Shown here in pieces: positions 16,967 through 24,851 of a stretch of 25,382 bases of DNA (its first letter is position 1; every line of letters begins with the position of its first letter). Made by a program: the position numbers and the translations under genes. Under the pieces are notes generated by a model that made no database searches, was not told where the DNA came from, and saw only the letters and a list, made by a program, of their open reading frames with translations. Source of the stretch: JBCCRH01 sp039208045 (GTDB lineage: Bacteria; Bacteroidota; Bacteroidia; Chitinophagales; Saprospiraceae); NCBI GenBank assembly GCA_039208045.1, contig JBCCRH010000026.1, forward strand, positions 1-25,382, written 5' to 3'.

Positions 16967-17020
16967 GTTGGCAAAAGGTAGATCCTTTTTTTACGATCTA
17001 TCTTTTTGCCAACCTTTTTT
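16967..17020 (+). terminator. Intrinsic terminator of the hydrolase transcript
   Basis: GTTGGCAAAAGGTAGATC (16967-16984) pairs with 16995-17013 with one bulged base, around a 10-base loop, and is followed by a run of seven T. It sits ~100 bp after the hydrolase stop. It also shows that the open frame reaching back to 16962 is not the real start of the next gene. Confidence 0.8.
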
Positions 17021-17045
17021 AAAAACACCCAATAATCACTTTATT

Positions 17046-18287
17046 ATGTTGCGCTTTTCGTGCTTACTCTTACTGCTTAGCCTCTTTATGAACTGTAAAA
17101 AAGTACCTTCCGAACTATCCACCAATGAAGATCAAACCCCCTTCCCCCAAGACACCTGTGTAGCCTCAACTGTATTGTGGAAAACCATACTTACCCCTGA
17201 TACTAGCGATTTTTTCACAGATAAACCAGTGCTCTACAAAGACCAAGTGCTCTTCACTGTTTGGAGGGATTTTGACCAATCCGAAAAGCTCTTCATGCTA
17301 GATGCTGCAACGGGGGAAATAAAATGGGAATGGTCTGATTATATTTATCACCCCTCCCTGTATTCATCAACAGGCCAGCACATCATACGCGATAATATCT
17401 ACTATTTTACAACCCAATATGAAGTATATGCCATTGATTTAGACCTTGGCGCTACAAAGTGGGTATACACCGTTCCAGAAGGAACAGGTGAAGTATACCT
17501 CACCCTCCACGAAGATTGGCTTTTTCATGGCCATGTTAAAAAATACCCAGCTAATACACACAGCCACTTAGTAGTCGCCCCACTTCCCGCGCAGCGACCT
17601 CAGTGGGATACGCTCTATTCTACTTACATACAGGATGGCTATTCGCCTTATATGGGCCCGCCAGTAGTGTGGGAAAATCCAGACCAAGAGCAGGTGCTCC
17701 TTTTTAAGGAGAGCCACTATAATTTCAGCAATCATAATAGCTATTCGGGTATTACAGCCTTTAATATGAACCAGAAAGAGGTGAGCTGGAAGATCGATAG
17801 TTTTGATATTTCTACCACTGTGGAGCTGATTATTACCAAAGGTAACCTCGCCTTTTTTGAGGGTTATCGCAGCGTCTTCTGCGTAGACTTGCTTACTGGT
17901 ACCATCCGATGGCAGCAGGAGTTTCCAAGACCCCAAACGCTCGCCAGTTCTAATATCATGGTCTTGGATGACCGAGTTATTGTCAATACCGACACTGATG
18001 ATATGTATGCCTTGTCCATAGAGTCGGGCTATACCATTTGGCGTAGTAGAGACAGTGGCAGTACATGCTGGGATTTGAATGAGTTAAATGGACAGCTGTA
18101 TTACACGTGCTTGGGAGAACGATTTATACAGGTAGTTGATCCGTACACGGGGGAACACCTCCCCAAAGCCTGCTCGCCTTTCCGCGCCCCCACATCGATT
18201 AGCGATCTCACTATTCACCCAGAAAAAGGGGTGGCGTATACTGTGGATGGGTTCGCTGCGGTTGCCATTTCGCTTAAAGAAGAGTAA
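17046..18287 (+). CDS. PQQ-type beta-propeller lipoprotein
   Basis: The start at 17046 gives a 413-residue protein with a lipoprotein signal (MLRFSCLLLLLSLF, lipobox FMNC). The open frame extends to 16962 but would include the terminator hairpin. Repeats of the PQQ-like/quinoprotein beta-propeller type are visible: MLDAATGEIKWEW, YAIDLDLGATKWVY, AFNMNQKEVSWKI, FCVDLLTGTIRWQQEF, YALSIESGYTIWR and QVVDPYTGEHL, each with A/D..TG...W. BamB and alcohol dehydrogenases share this fold, but no cofactor-binding signature is evident and it is too divergent to call BamB. It is likely an outer-membrane-anchored scaffold or binding protein. It stands alone, bounded by terminators. Confidence 0.82.
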   Translation: MLRFSCLLLLLSLFMNCKKVPSELSTNEDQTPFPQDTCVASTVLWKTILTPDTSDFFTDKPVLYKDQVLFTVWRDFDQSEKLFMLDAATGEIKWEWSDYIYHPSLYSSTGQHIIRDNIYYFTTQYEVYAIDLDLGATKWVYTVPEGTGEVYLTLHEDWLFHGHVKKYPANTHSHLVVAPLPAQRPQWDTLYSTYIQDGYSPYMGPPVVWENPDQEQVLLFKESHYNFSNHNSYSGITAFNMNQKEVSWKIDSFDISTTVELIITKGNLAFFEGYRSVFCVDLLTGTIRWQQEFPRPQTLASSNIMVLDDRVIVNTDTDDMYALSIESGYTIWRSRDSGSTCWDLNELNGQLYYTCLGERFIQVVDPYTGEHLPKACSPFRAPTSISDLTIHPEKGVAYTVDGFAAVAISLKEE

Positions 18288-18292
18288 AAAAT

Positions 18293-18329
18293 AGAGCATC
18301 CGTTTTGATCTTTCAAAAACGGATGCTCT
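18293..18329. terminator. Hairpin terminator between convergent genes
   Basis: AGAGCATCCGTTTT (18293-18306) and AAAACGGATGCTCT (18316-18329) form a perfect 14-bp stem with a 9-base loop. Read on the minus strand it is followed by ATTTTTT, so it terminates the propeller gene that ends at 18354. Read on the plus strand there is no T-run, but it lies 5 bp after the PQQ gene stop and probably blocks that transcript too. Confidence 0.85.
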
Positions 18330-18353
18330 TGCTACCGATTACCCTAAGTGTAC

Positions 18354-20367
18354 TTAAGGCAAATAAAGCGTAATTGACTTATGGTAGGTAGATTTGTGAA
18401 TATGCCTAAAGCCATCAATCACCCGATCCCAAGCCACTAGGCGGAAGGTGTGCGCACAACGGCGCTCTATTGCTTGCCAGCCGCCGCTTGGCACTTGTAC
18501 CCCAGCTGGGCCATTCCAAATTCTGCTGCCACTAGCTGACGCACTGTATGTTTCACTATCGATTCCAGCTGATTGGTTATCTCCCCAAAGCGCAGTCAAG
18601 CTCCAGCTTTTTAAGTGCCCTTCCGTATCGCGTGCAGTAATTGCAAAAGAGAGGCGATCACTCGGCTCCGTGATAATTCCACACGTACCTACCGGAACTA
18701 AGCTTCCAGAAGCAGTATTATGGTGTAATATCTCATCAATACTAACCAATGGCACCTGATTATCAATCATTACTTGGATAGATTCACCAGTTCCAGCGAG
18801 CTGAGAAGCATTATTCTGATCGCTATAAAATTGTAGTCGGATGGTGTGCAAGCCGTTGCCCAGTACAGCCGTCCTAAGCATATAGCCCAACCACTGACGA
18901 TACCAGAGCTCTCCCGGCTTGCGCAAGCGGAAAAAGCCACTACCCACTGGATTTTTTATTCTCGCCGCAAAACGATTGACGCTGGTACTCCATTGCAAAT
19001 TCGTCCAGGGGTCTTCTTGCTCTACGCCATCCACTAAAATTTTATAGTAGCGTGCTCCCTGCTCAAAAGCTTTGTCGTGGTTAATCATCAGCGGCAGCGT
19101 ACCACCAAAAGGAGCATCTTTCACCTGAAAGAAATAGCCCGTCAGCGGAGTTGTATCCGCATAGCCTCCAACAATATGATCTGCTGGCACGTGGCCGATA
19201 CCCATAAACATTGGGCCAACTGCCGTGTAAACCGAAGCAGCCAAATCTAAGCGACTAACAACCTGATCGCTGCACACCAAGACTTCTGTTGCTCCTACTA
19301 CTGCTACACTTGATGGTTTGAACGGCACACTATTGAGTCGACTAACAGTAGGTGTGGCGGTAGTTAAGTCGACTTTCGTCAACTGATTAGCTGGGTCGCG
19401 CTCGGTGAGTAGGATAGCACTTTCTCCCGCATCCGCCCAAGTCATAAAGAACGGATTTTGCAATCCACTCACAAAATCGTCTACCGCGCCCGTAGTGAGG
19501 TCTACCCTACGGATGCGGTCTGCACCACTAGGTTGTTCTGATACATAGGCAAAACGCTGATCGCTTGTTACGACCAAGCCAATAGCACGATCCAGCCCTG
19601 TTGCCAACACATGCTGTGTACCACTATCTAAATCGATACGAAGTAGCCTACCATTAGCTGCAAACTCTACGACATACACCACGCCATATGCTTCAAATAA
19701 AGCCATTTGGTGCGGAGCAGTCATTCCTGTCGCTACTGTGGCAGCTTTTGCCCGGTCTGCATCCTGCAAGTCCACTTTTAGTACATTCCCGGTACGCTCC
19801 GTTACATAAGCGTGGCGACCATCAGCACTCAGCGTAATGTCTTCTGGCTGATTGTAGCCAGTACCCAGCAAGTGATAATTGCGAGGCAGCCGATAAGTAG
19901 TAAAGCGTAGTTCTATATCACGCCCATAGCTCACTACCTGCACCTTAGCATGCTGCCCCGATTGGGTACGTACAGCAAAGACTGCTCCATTGAAGAGCTT
20001 GTTCGTCGCATCGTTATTCGCAGAGATAGGGTCGGTAGTGTACGGGAGTCGAGCTAGCTCCGCCCCAGAGAGCTGTTCATATGATATATCGCCCAGATAT
20101 GCGATCTCCGAACCATTGACGGGAACCATCTCACGCTGTGTAGACGTTCTCATAGCCCAAAAAATATCTGACTTAATCGTTGAAGTAATTCCTCCACTAT
20201 CTAAGTCGAGACTAAAAGTGCCTTCGAGTAGGAGGCTAGGCCTCGTTAGCACTGTTCTTGCCGATTGCGGAGTCAAATTCAACAACGAATAATTGATTTT
20301 TGGCTTCATTATAAGCGCTGCCAATAGCACCGCCAAGATCAGAAACCAAGACTTCAGGAGTAGGCAT
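18354..20367 (-). CDS. YVTN/NHL-type beta-propeller protein, apparently frameshifted near its N-terminus
   Basis: An uninterrupted 660-residue frame runs 20336-18354, but its first ~30 residues look meaningless. A different frame starting at the ATG at 20367 reads MPTPEVLVSDLGGAIGSAYN then EAKNQLFVVEFDSAIGK, a good propeller-blade start, before hitting a stop at 20236. Dropping one A in the AAGAACA near 20255-20262 would join it to TVLTRPSLLLEGTFSLDL in the long frame. Later blades are clear: PEDITLSADGRHAYVTERTG, PHQMALFEAYGVVYVVEFAA, AIGLVVTSDQRFAYVSEQPS, PSSVAVVGATEVLVC. The last ~250 residues are a different beta-rich region with CGIITEPSDRLSFAITARD and RRCAHTFRLVAWDRVIDG. No signal peptide is seen at either start. 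The function is unknown. The shift may be a sequencing error, a real mutation or recoding. Confidence 0.75.
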
Positions 20368-20484
20368 AATTGATTGTTTTACATTTTGGTTTATAATTGG
20401 GCGTACAGCTCCTTTTTTACTGTATGCTACTCCTTTATGCTGGCCTCATCGTAGTTGTTACAACTAAATTTAATATTGTATAAG

Positions 20485-20517
20485 AAAAATAAGTTCTAGG
20501 GCCACACGGATTACAAA
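20485..20517 (+). repeat. Direct repeat copy 1
   Basis: These 33 nt match 20928-20960 with three differences (AAAAATAAGTTCTAGGGCCA here, AAAAATAAGTTTTAGGGCCA there). Similarity resumes further on at AAGCGCGGGCTAAACTT (20543-20559) against GAGCGCGGGCCAAGCTT (20967-20983), with extra bases in this copy between. Confidence 0.75.
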
Positions 20518-20631
20518 CCTGCCCGATGCAGGCGGCTCCGCTAAGCGCGGGCTAAACTTGTACAAAACAAAATAGCCTAGTGGTTTGATAGTGTTACTTA
20601 TAGCTTGCCCCCAAGGGGCAGGGTAATGCGC

Positions 20632-20659
20632 GCACTAATAACTTACATACAGTTTGTCC
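20632..20659. repeat. Inverted repeat arm, left
   Basis: This 28-nt block is the reverse complement of 20841-20868 at 23 of 28 positions, including the outer GCACTA and the inner CAGTTTGTCC. Further pairing segments lie outside it: GGCAGGG 20617-20623 with CCCTGCC 20877-20883, ACTTATAGCTTG 20596-20607 with 20883-20894, and AATAGC 20571-20576 with GCTATT 20905-20910. Confidence 0.65.
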
Positions 20660-20696
20660 TTCTAGGACAATAACTTATCGCTCATATATACTGACG

Positions 20697-20729
20697 ATTA
20701 ATTGGTTTGCCACATGCAAACCAGTTAAT
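20697..20729. repeat. Hairpin palindrome, 14-bp stem
   Basis: ATTAATTGGTTTGC (20697-20710) and GCAAACCAGTTAAT (20716-20729) pair along 14 bp with one T/G wobble around the loop CACAT. Confidence 0.8.
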
Positions 20730-20734
20730 GTGCA

Positions 20735-20764
20735 GTATACCGCGTACCGCGTCACGCGGTATAC
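20735..20764. repeat. Hairpin palindrome, 11-bp stem
   Basis: GTATACCGCGT (20735-20745) and ACGCGGTATAC (20754-20764) are perfect reverse complements around an 8-base loop. Confidence 0.8.
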
Positions 20765-20768
20765 GTAC

Positions 20769-20800
20769 CAAAGAGGTTTGCAATATTGCAAACCTCTTTG
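20769..20800. repeat. Perfect 32-bp palindrome
   Basis: CAAAGAGGTTTGCAAT is followed directly by its exact reverse complement ATTGCAAACCTCTTTG, with no spacer. It lies at the centre of the repeat mosaic, between the two inverted arms. The GGTTTGC core also appears in the hairpin at 20697-20729. Confidence 0.9.
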
Positions 20801-20840
20801 CATCATGTATATGTGCAGATTTAAGAATATTGTCCTGAAA

Positions 20841-20868
20841 GGACAAACTGTCTATAAATTGCTAGTGC
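20841..20868. repeat. Inverted repeat arm, right
   Basis: This block is the reverse-complement partner of 20632-20659 (23 of 28 positions). With the flanking pairs it would place 20672-20828, including the perfect palindrome, in the loop of a large foldback. Confidence 0.65.
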
Positions 20869-20927
20869 AAACACAGCCCTGCCAAGCTGTAAGTACTACT
20901 AAAAGCTATTGCTCAGTATCGTGTAAC

Positions 20928-20960
20928 AAAAATAAGTTTTAGGGCCACGCGGATTGCAAA
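20928..20960 (+). repeat. Direct repeat copy 2
   Basis: Second copy of the 33-nt repeat at 20485-20517 (three differences). In this copy GGATTGCAAATCC (20951-20963) is itself a small palindrome, and TGTAACAAAA (20922-20931) just before it is the reverse complement of TTTTGTTACA (21047-21056). Confidence 0.75.
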
Positions 20961-21006
20961 TCCACTGAGCGCGGGCCAAGCTTTAAAGAAAAAAGCTTAG
21001 CAAGCG

Positions 21007-21031
21007 CATAGCGGATTTGCAATCCGCTATG
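21007..21031. repeat. Hairpin palindrome, 11-bp stem, downstream of the PKD gene
   Basis: CATAGCGGATT and AATCCGCTATG pair perfectly around TGC. It lies 33 bp beyond the stop of the minus-strand PKD gene and could help to end that transcript, although no T-run follows. Confidence 0.75.
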
Positions 21032-21063
21032 GGGTATTAAACAAACTTTTGTTACAGCTAAAC

Positions 21064-24000
21064 TTAGCTTTTTTTAATTTTAAATAAACGGTTACCCTGT
21101 TTGGAGCGCAATACCACCAGATAGATACCTGAAGATAAGTTCGTTAGATCTAACTGCTGCTTATCTTGTAGCACTTCTACTTGTTGCAACGGCCGACCGC
21201 TAATATCTAGCAGTTGGATGGTTTCTACGCCAGCTAGGTTTTCCAACCACAATACTCCAGAAGTAGGATTAGGAAAAACGAGCACTTCACTCAAAGCAGT
21301 CTGAGTAGTACTCGTAATCATTATTTGTAGGTCCTGATTGAGCGAGGTTCCGCAGAAAGCGCTCTGGGCATTTAGGGTCACGGTATAATTTCCGCCAGCA
21401 GTATATACATGCACAGGGTTCACTTCATTGCTAAAGTTGCCGTCCCCAAAATTCCAGGTGTAGGCCGTGGCATTTTCCGACAGGTTCGTAAAACTCACTA
21501 CAGGTCCATCAATTTCAAAGGTGAAATTGGGTGTTGGAAAAGGCGCCACAATCACCGCCATTTGCTGCAATTGTTGGCTTTCGCCTAAAGGGCCGGTAAC
21601 CGTCAGTTGCACTTCGAAAGTGCCTGCATTTTCATAAATCACCGTAGGGTTTTGCTCCGTGGACATAGCAGGGTTTCCGCCTGGAAACGACCAGTCCCAG
21701 CTCACCACCGTACCCGTTGATTGATCCATAAAGTTCACTTCCAAAGGCGTACACCCAATCGGGTTTTCTATCATAAAATTGGCCTCCGGAGGAGGACCAA
21801 CCGCAATGGTTTGCTCGCTTGAAACTTGCCCGCACTCGTTCGAAGCCGTCAGCGTAATCGTGTAGACGCCCTCTGCTGCGTAGGTGTAGCTAGGGTTAAT
21901 GTCGGTACTTATATTACCGTCCCCAAAGCTCCATAGGTAAGTATCCGCATTACTACTCAGGTTCGTTAAGCTAATCGTTAGCTGATCGATAGCAACCTCA
22001 AAATCAATCGTAGGGACGTCATTGACTTGCACATAGTTTTCTACTAGCACGGTATCTGCTCCTGCTCCATTCACTGCAATTAAGCTTACGCTAAAGATAC
22101 CAGCACTTTCGTAGGTCACCGCAGGGGTCTCTAAGGAGGAAGTCATGGGGTTGCCTCCTTGAAAAAACCAAGAGAGGCTATCGGTATTTGCGGAAGCACT
22201 ACTTTCAAACTGCACTACGAAAGGCGCGCAGCCTGCTTGCGTAGTGGCTGCAAAGTCTGCATCAGGAAGGGTTTGGATGGTAATGGTTTGAGTAATCGTC
22301 TCGCTCCCGCATTCGTTAGTAGCCGTAAGTGTAATCGTGTAGGTGCCGTCTTGCAAGTAGGTATGCACAGGTTCCGTTTCAGTGCTGGAGTTGGTATCGC
22401 CAAAATCCCAGGTAAAGCTATCGCTAAAGCCCGAATTGTTGATGAGTTGAATTTGATTGCCATCGAGCAGCACTTCAAAGCTGGGCTCGGGTGCTGGTAG
22501 CAGGTTGATATTGATTTCTTCTGAACGTAAATCATCAAAACAGAGCGTTTGGATCACTAAGCGGAAGGTAGCATTCGCTATTGCATCCGTTACGCTATTA
22601 ATGCTTAGCACATTGGAGGTAGTGCCGCTGTAGGGGGGGCTTTCGCCCAAATTAGTGAAGCCCATGCCTTCGTCGATTTGCCATTGAAAATCGAGATCAT
22701 CCCCGTCTGTTTCTACTGTCAGTTGTAGGGGCGCTTCCGCGCAAATGTCGATTGCTTCGGGTTGTGCGGTAATAGCGGGTGGGTTGCTACTTTCTGTTCC
22801 ACGAACAAAGTCTCCAACGGTCTCTGTCACTCCTGCATTACCAGATGCAGCCCCATTGGTTCCATTGCATCCATTTTCGGTAGAATTGATCGACGATCCT
22901 GCTGCTCCACCAGATACATCGAAATCGATGATCAACCCACTTGGCGAAAGCAATCGACCACCGCTACCTCCACCGCCGGGGCCAAAACAGCGGTCGTCAT
23001 TATCGTTATTGGCATTGCCGCCACGGCCACCACGGGCTTCCACCTCTAATATTCCTACTATATCTCCTACCTCTAGTATAATGGTACCACCGCCGCCGCC
23101 GCCACCAGCACCATCCCCAGTGGTAGTAAACGCATTAGCCCCATTGGCAGAAATCATAAAGTCATTAGCCACTATGGTATTTGCGATAAGCAAAATAATG
23201 CCGCCGCCATTGCCTCCATCCGTGCCTACATCATTATTATCATGCCCTGCGCCACCACCACCACCTAAAAACCAGCGATCTTCACTCTCACTAATCGCCT
23301 TACCTCCCACCCCGGGAAAGTTACCATCGCAACCAAAAAAGGCAGGCTCATCATTGATACCGCCTCGCCCACCCGACACCATATTAGCACCGCCACCACC
23401 ACCTGCGTTATGGTCATTTCCACCACCACCGCCATTGGCCTGCGCCCCGCGCCCCGCTTCGCGATTGGGTATAAAAGCCGCAATCCCCTCGCCCTTAAGT
23501 GCCCCACGCCAATTGCTGGCATTATAGTAATAATCGTCTTCTCCATTAAAAAAGCTACAATCGTTGGTTTCCTCAATCGTCGCATCTCCCCCTCTAAACC
23601 CAAGGCCATCAAGCTGGATGGGCGCATTCAAAATCAACTGCTCCTCCACCCGCAGGGCAAGTACCCCACCGCGCGCGCCATCCCAAGCTTGGGCAGTGAG
23701 GGGCGCGTCAACGCTAGCAGCTGTGTAATTGGGTATACTAATGAGTTGTACATGGCCATCTATGGCATACTCATTTGCCAAAAAGGCCGATAAAAAGACC
23801 GTATTACCATTAATGCTTTGTACTTCGGCCAGCTCGTATAAGCCTGCACTGCCGATAGCTGTGATCGTTCCAAAGTTGTTGTTGTTGGAAGACTCGATAC
23901 TCGCTCCTTGCATTTGCAGAATCAGCACCTCGGAAAGTGCACTTATGCCTTCTGTATTCGATAGGGTGACTGCTGCTTGGCAGGTATCGTAAGACAGCAC

Positions 24001-24111
24001 TGTGTGGTAGGTGTTGATGATGCCGCTGATGCTCGTTTGGCTGTAGCCTAATGCGCTAGTAAAAAGTAGTAAAGCTGGTACAAATAGGCGGAGTCGATTG
24101 CTTGGCTGCAT
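21064..24111 (-). CDS. Large secreted Gly-rich, Ig-like and PKD-repeat protein with T9SS type A sorting domain
   Basis: This is a 1015-residue protein. The signal peptide is MQPSNRLRLFVPALLLFTSA, cut near GYSQ. Residues ~26-140 form a beta domain (SEVLILQMQGASIE). Residues ~145-430 are very Gly-rich with Gly runs of 5-7 separated by regular hydrophobic strands (GGVLALRVEEQLIL, GGIILLIANTIVAND, GGTIILEVGDIVG), suggesting a beta-helix-like stack with Gly loops. Residues ~443-540 are an Ig-like domain. Five PKD domains follow at ~541-615, 617-699, 700-774, 776-858 and 860-935. Domains 1, 3 and 5 carry (W)xFGDxN and 2 and 4 carry F(Q/P)GGNP, so two types alternate. Residues ~943-1015 are the type A sorting domain (VLVFPNPTSGVLWLEN, IQLLDISGRPL, LSSGIYLVVL, LFKIKKS). 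It is likely a surface-exposed adhesin or matrix protein. It is transcribed alone, divergent from rpsP. Confidence 0.9.
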   Translation of the reverse strand: MQPSNRLRLFVPALLLFTSALGYSQTSISGIINTYHTVLSYDTCQAAVTLSNTEGISALSEVLILQMQGASIESSNNNNFGTITAIGSAGLYELAEVQSINGNTVFLSAFLANEYAIDGHVQLISIPNYTAASVDAPLTAQAWDGARGGVLALRVEEQLILNAPIQLDGLGFRGGDATIEETNDCSFFNGEDDYYYNASNWRGALKGEGIAAFIPNREAGRGAQANGGGGGNDHNAGGGGGANMVSGGRGGINDEPAFFGCDGNFPGVGGKAISESEDRWFLGGGGGAGHDNNDVGTDGGNGGGIILLIANTIVANDFMISANGANAFTTTGDGAGGGGGGGTIILEVGDIVGILEVEARGGRGGNANNDNDDRCFGPGGGGSGGRLLSPSGLIIDFDVSGGAAGSSINSTENGCNGTNGAASGNAGVTETVGDFVRGTESSNPPAITAQPEAIDICAEAPLQLTVETDGDDLDFQWQIDEGMGFTNLGESPPYSGTTSNVLSINSVTDAIANATFRLVIQTLCFDDLRSEEININLLPAPEPSFEVLLDGNQIQLINNSGFSDSFTWDFGDTNSSTETEPVHTYLQDGTYTITLTATNECGSETITQTITIQTLPDADFAATTQAGCAPFVVQFESSASANTDSLSWFFQGGNPMTSSLETPAVTYESAGIFSVSLIAVNGAGADTVLVENYVQVNDVPTIDFEVAIDQLTISLTNLSSNADTYLWSFGDGNISTDINPSYTYAAEGVYTITLTASNECGQVSSEQTIAVGPPPEANFMIENPIGCTPLEVNFMDQSTGTVVSWDWSFPGGNPAMSTEQNPTVIYENAGTFEVQLTVTGPLGESQQLQQMAVIVAPFPTPNFTFEIDGPVVSFTNLSENATAYTWNFGDGNFSNEVNPVHVYTAGGNYTVTLNAQSAFCGTSLNQDLQIMITSTTQTALSEVLVFPNPTSGVLWLENLAGVETIQLLDISGRPLQQVEVLQDKQQLDLTNLSSGIYLVVLRSKQGNRLFKIKKS

Positions 24112-24179
24112 ATATGTCGTTTTTGGGAGTACTAATATTCACCTAAAAGTAAGATTTTCTGCCTATTTTATAGTTTACT

Positions 24180-24211
24180 ATTGGCACCTATGGTAAAATG
24201 GACTACCTTTG
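24180..24211 (+). promoter_or_regulatory. Promoter of rpsP
   Basis: ATTG at 24180-24183 (-33) and TACCTTTG at 24204-24211 (-7, exact TAnnTTTG) are separated by 20 bases, the Bacteroidota spacing. The start codon lies 71 bp after the -7 box. Confidence 0.75.
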
Positions 24212-24223
24212 CGACCGTTAAAA

Positions 24224-24255
24224 ACCCACCGTCTGTTAATGCAGAGGAAGTGGGT
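24224..24255 (+). promoter_or_regulatory. Leader hairpin in the rpsP 5' untranslated region
   Basis: ACCCAC (24224-24229) can pair with GTGGGT (24250-24255), and inside it CTG with CAG; a TGGTT/AACCA palindrome follows at 24258-24268. Ribosomal protein mRNAs often carry leader structures for autoregulation, but this one is not recognised as a known class and the stem is short. Confidence 0.3.
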
Positions 24256-24282
24256 CTTGGTTAAACCACAAATTTTAACAGC

Positions 24283-24834
24283 ATGCCTGTAAAAATTAGA
24301 TTGCAGCGTAGAGGACGGAAGCAACGTCCATTCTACCATATTGTAGTAGCGGACGCGAGAGCACCTCGCGATGGCCGCTTTATCGAAAAGTTGGGAACCT
24401 ACAACCCAATGACTAAGCCTGCCACGATTGAAATCGACAGAGAAAAGGCGTTTGACTGGTTGATGAAGGGCGCACAACCCACAGATACCGCCCGCGCTAT
24501 TTTGCGTTTCAAGGGGGTGTACTATCGTCGCCACCTCATGCGTGGTGTGCGTAAAGGTGCACTGACAGAGGAACAAGCTGAGAAGATGTACCAAGACTGG
24601 ATCGAAGCAAAAGAAGCTAAGATTGCAGCTCGCGTGGAACAAGCAGCGCAAGAGAAGCTAGAGTTTTGGGCTAAAGTGAATGGTCAAGCAGCTGCCCCTG
24701 AGGTAGTGACTGAAGGAAATACACTAGAAGAAGCCGCAGCAGAGGCTGTTGAAGAAGCAGTAGAGGAGGCAGCGGAAGCGGTTGCAGAGGCAACGGCGGA
24801 AGCTAGTCCAGAAGAAGAAAAGCCTGCGGAATAA
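24283..24834 (+). CDS. rpsP: 30S ribosomal protein S16
   Basis: Residues 1-~85 are the S16 core, with MPVKIRLQRRGRKQRPFYHI, VVADARAPRDGRFIEKLGTY, NP, and GAQPTDTARAILRFKGVYYR. S16 is a component of the 30S subunit that helps fold the 5' domain of 16S rRNA. At 183 residues it is about twice the usual ~80-90: the extra part is a helical segment (LTEEQAEKMYQDWIEAKEAK) and an Ala/Glu-rich tail ending EEEKPAE. Long tails of this type are common in Bacteroidota S16. It has its own promoter and a strong terminator, so rimM and trmD, which often follow rpsP, are not here. Confidence 0.98.
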   Translation: MPVKIRLQRRGRKQRPFYHIVVADARAPRDGRFIEKLGTYNPMTKPATIEIDREKAFDWLMKGAQPTDTARAILRFKGVYYRRHLMRGVRKGALTEEQAEKMYQDWIEAKEAKIAARVEQAAQEKLEFWAKVNGQAAAPEVVTEGNTLEEAAAEAVEEAVEEAAEAVAEATAEASPEEEKPAE

Positions 24835-24851
24835 GCGCTTTTTCTATCCAC

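Larger units (their letters stand above)
20368..21063. repeat. Palindrome-rich repeat mosaic in a 0.7-kb gene-free gap
   Basis: No credible gene lies here. From 20452 to 21062 the sequence is packed with short inverted repeats: 20452-20466 (TAGTTGT/ACAACTA), 20606-20620, 20654-20670, 20697-20729, 20735-20764, 20769-20800, 20830-20846, 20951-20963, 21007-21031. It also has a ~33-nt direct repeat (20485-20517 and 20928-20960) and imperfect inverted arms (20571-20671 against 20829-20910). TTGTTACA-CTAAA-TTA occurs near both ends (~20456 and ~21050). The content resembles REP/MITE-type elements that have inserted into each other. The 20368-20450 part is the upstream region of the propeller gene and shows no clear promoter. 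Confidence 0.7.

Noticed and set aside
16962..17045. Upstream extension of the PQQ lipoprotein to 16962
   Set aside because: It would encode part of the terminator hairpin and place a hydrophilic lead before the lipobox signal; 17046 is the better start.
20730..20942. 70-residue plus-strand open frame in the repeat mosaic
   Set aside because: It is formed by the palindromes themselves (Tyr/Cys-rich, no domain), so a real protein is unlikely.
20485..20960. Possible CRISPR array in the repeat-rich gap
   Set aside because: There are only two diverged copies of the direct repeat, spacing is over 400 bp, and no cas gene is present.
20368..21063. Possible IS element or transposon
   Set aside because: No transposase frame and no clear terminal inverted repeats with target duplication; only a non-coding repeat element can be supported.
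22159..22538. 113- and 107-residue open frames on both strands within the PKD region
   Set aside because: Shadows of the PKD gene in other frames.
22745..23527. 260-residue Pro-rich plus-strand open frame
   Set aside because: It is the antisense of the Gly-rich part of the PKD gene; Gly codons read as Pro/Ala on the other strand, and it has no domain or signal peptide.
24178..24651. 157-residue minus-strand open frame over rpsP
   Set aside because: Antisense to the certain rpsP gene, with no domain.
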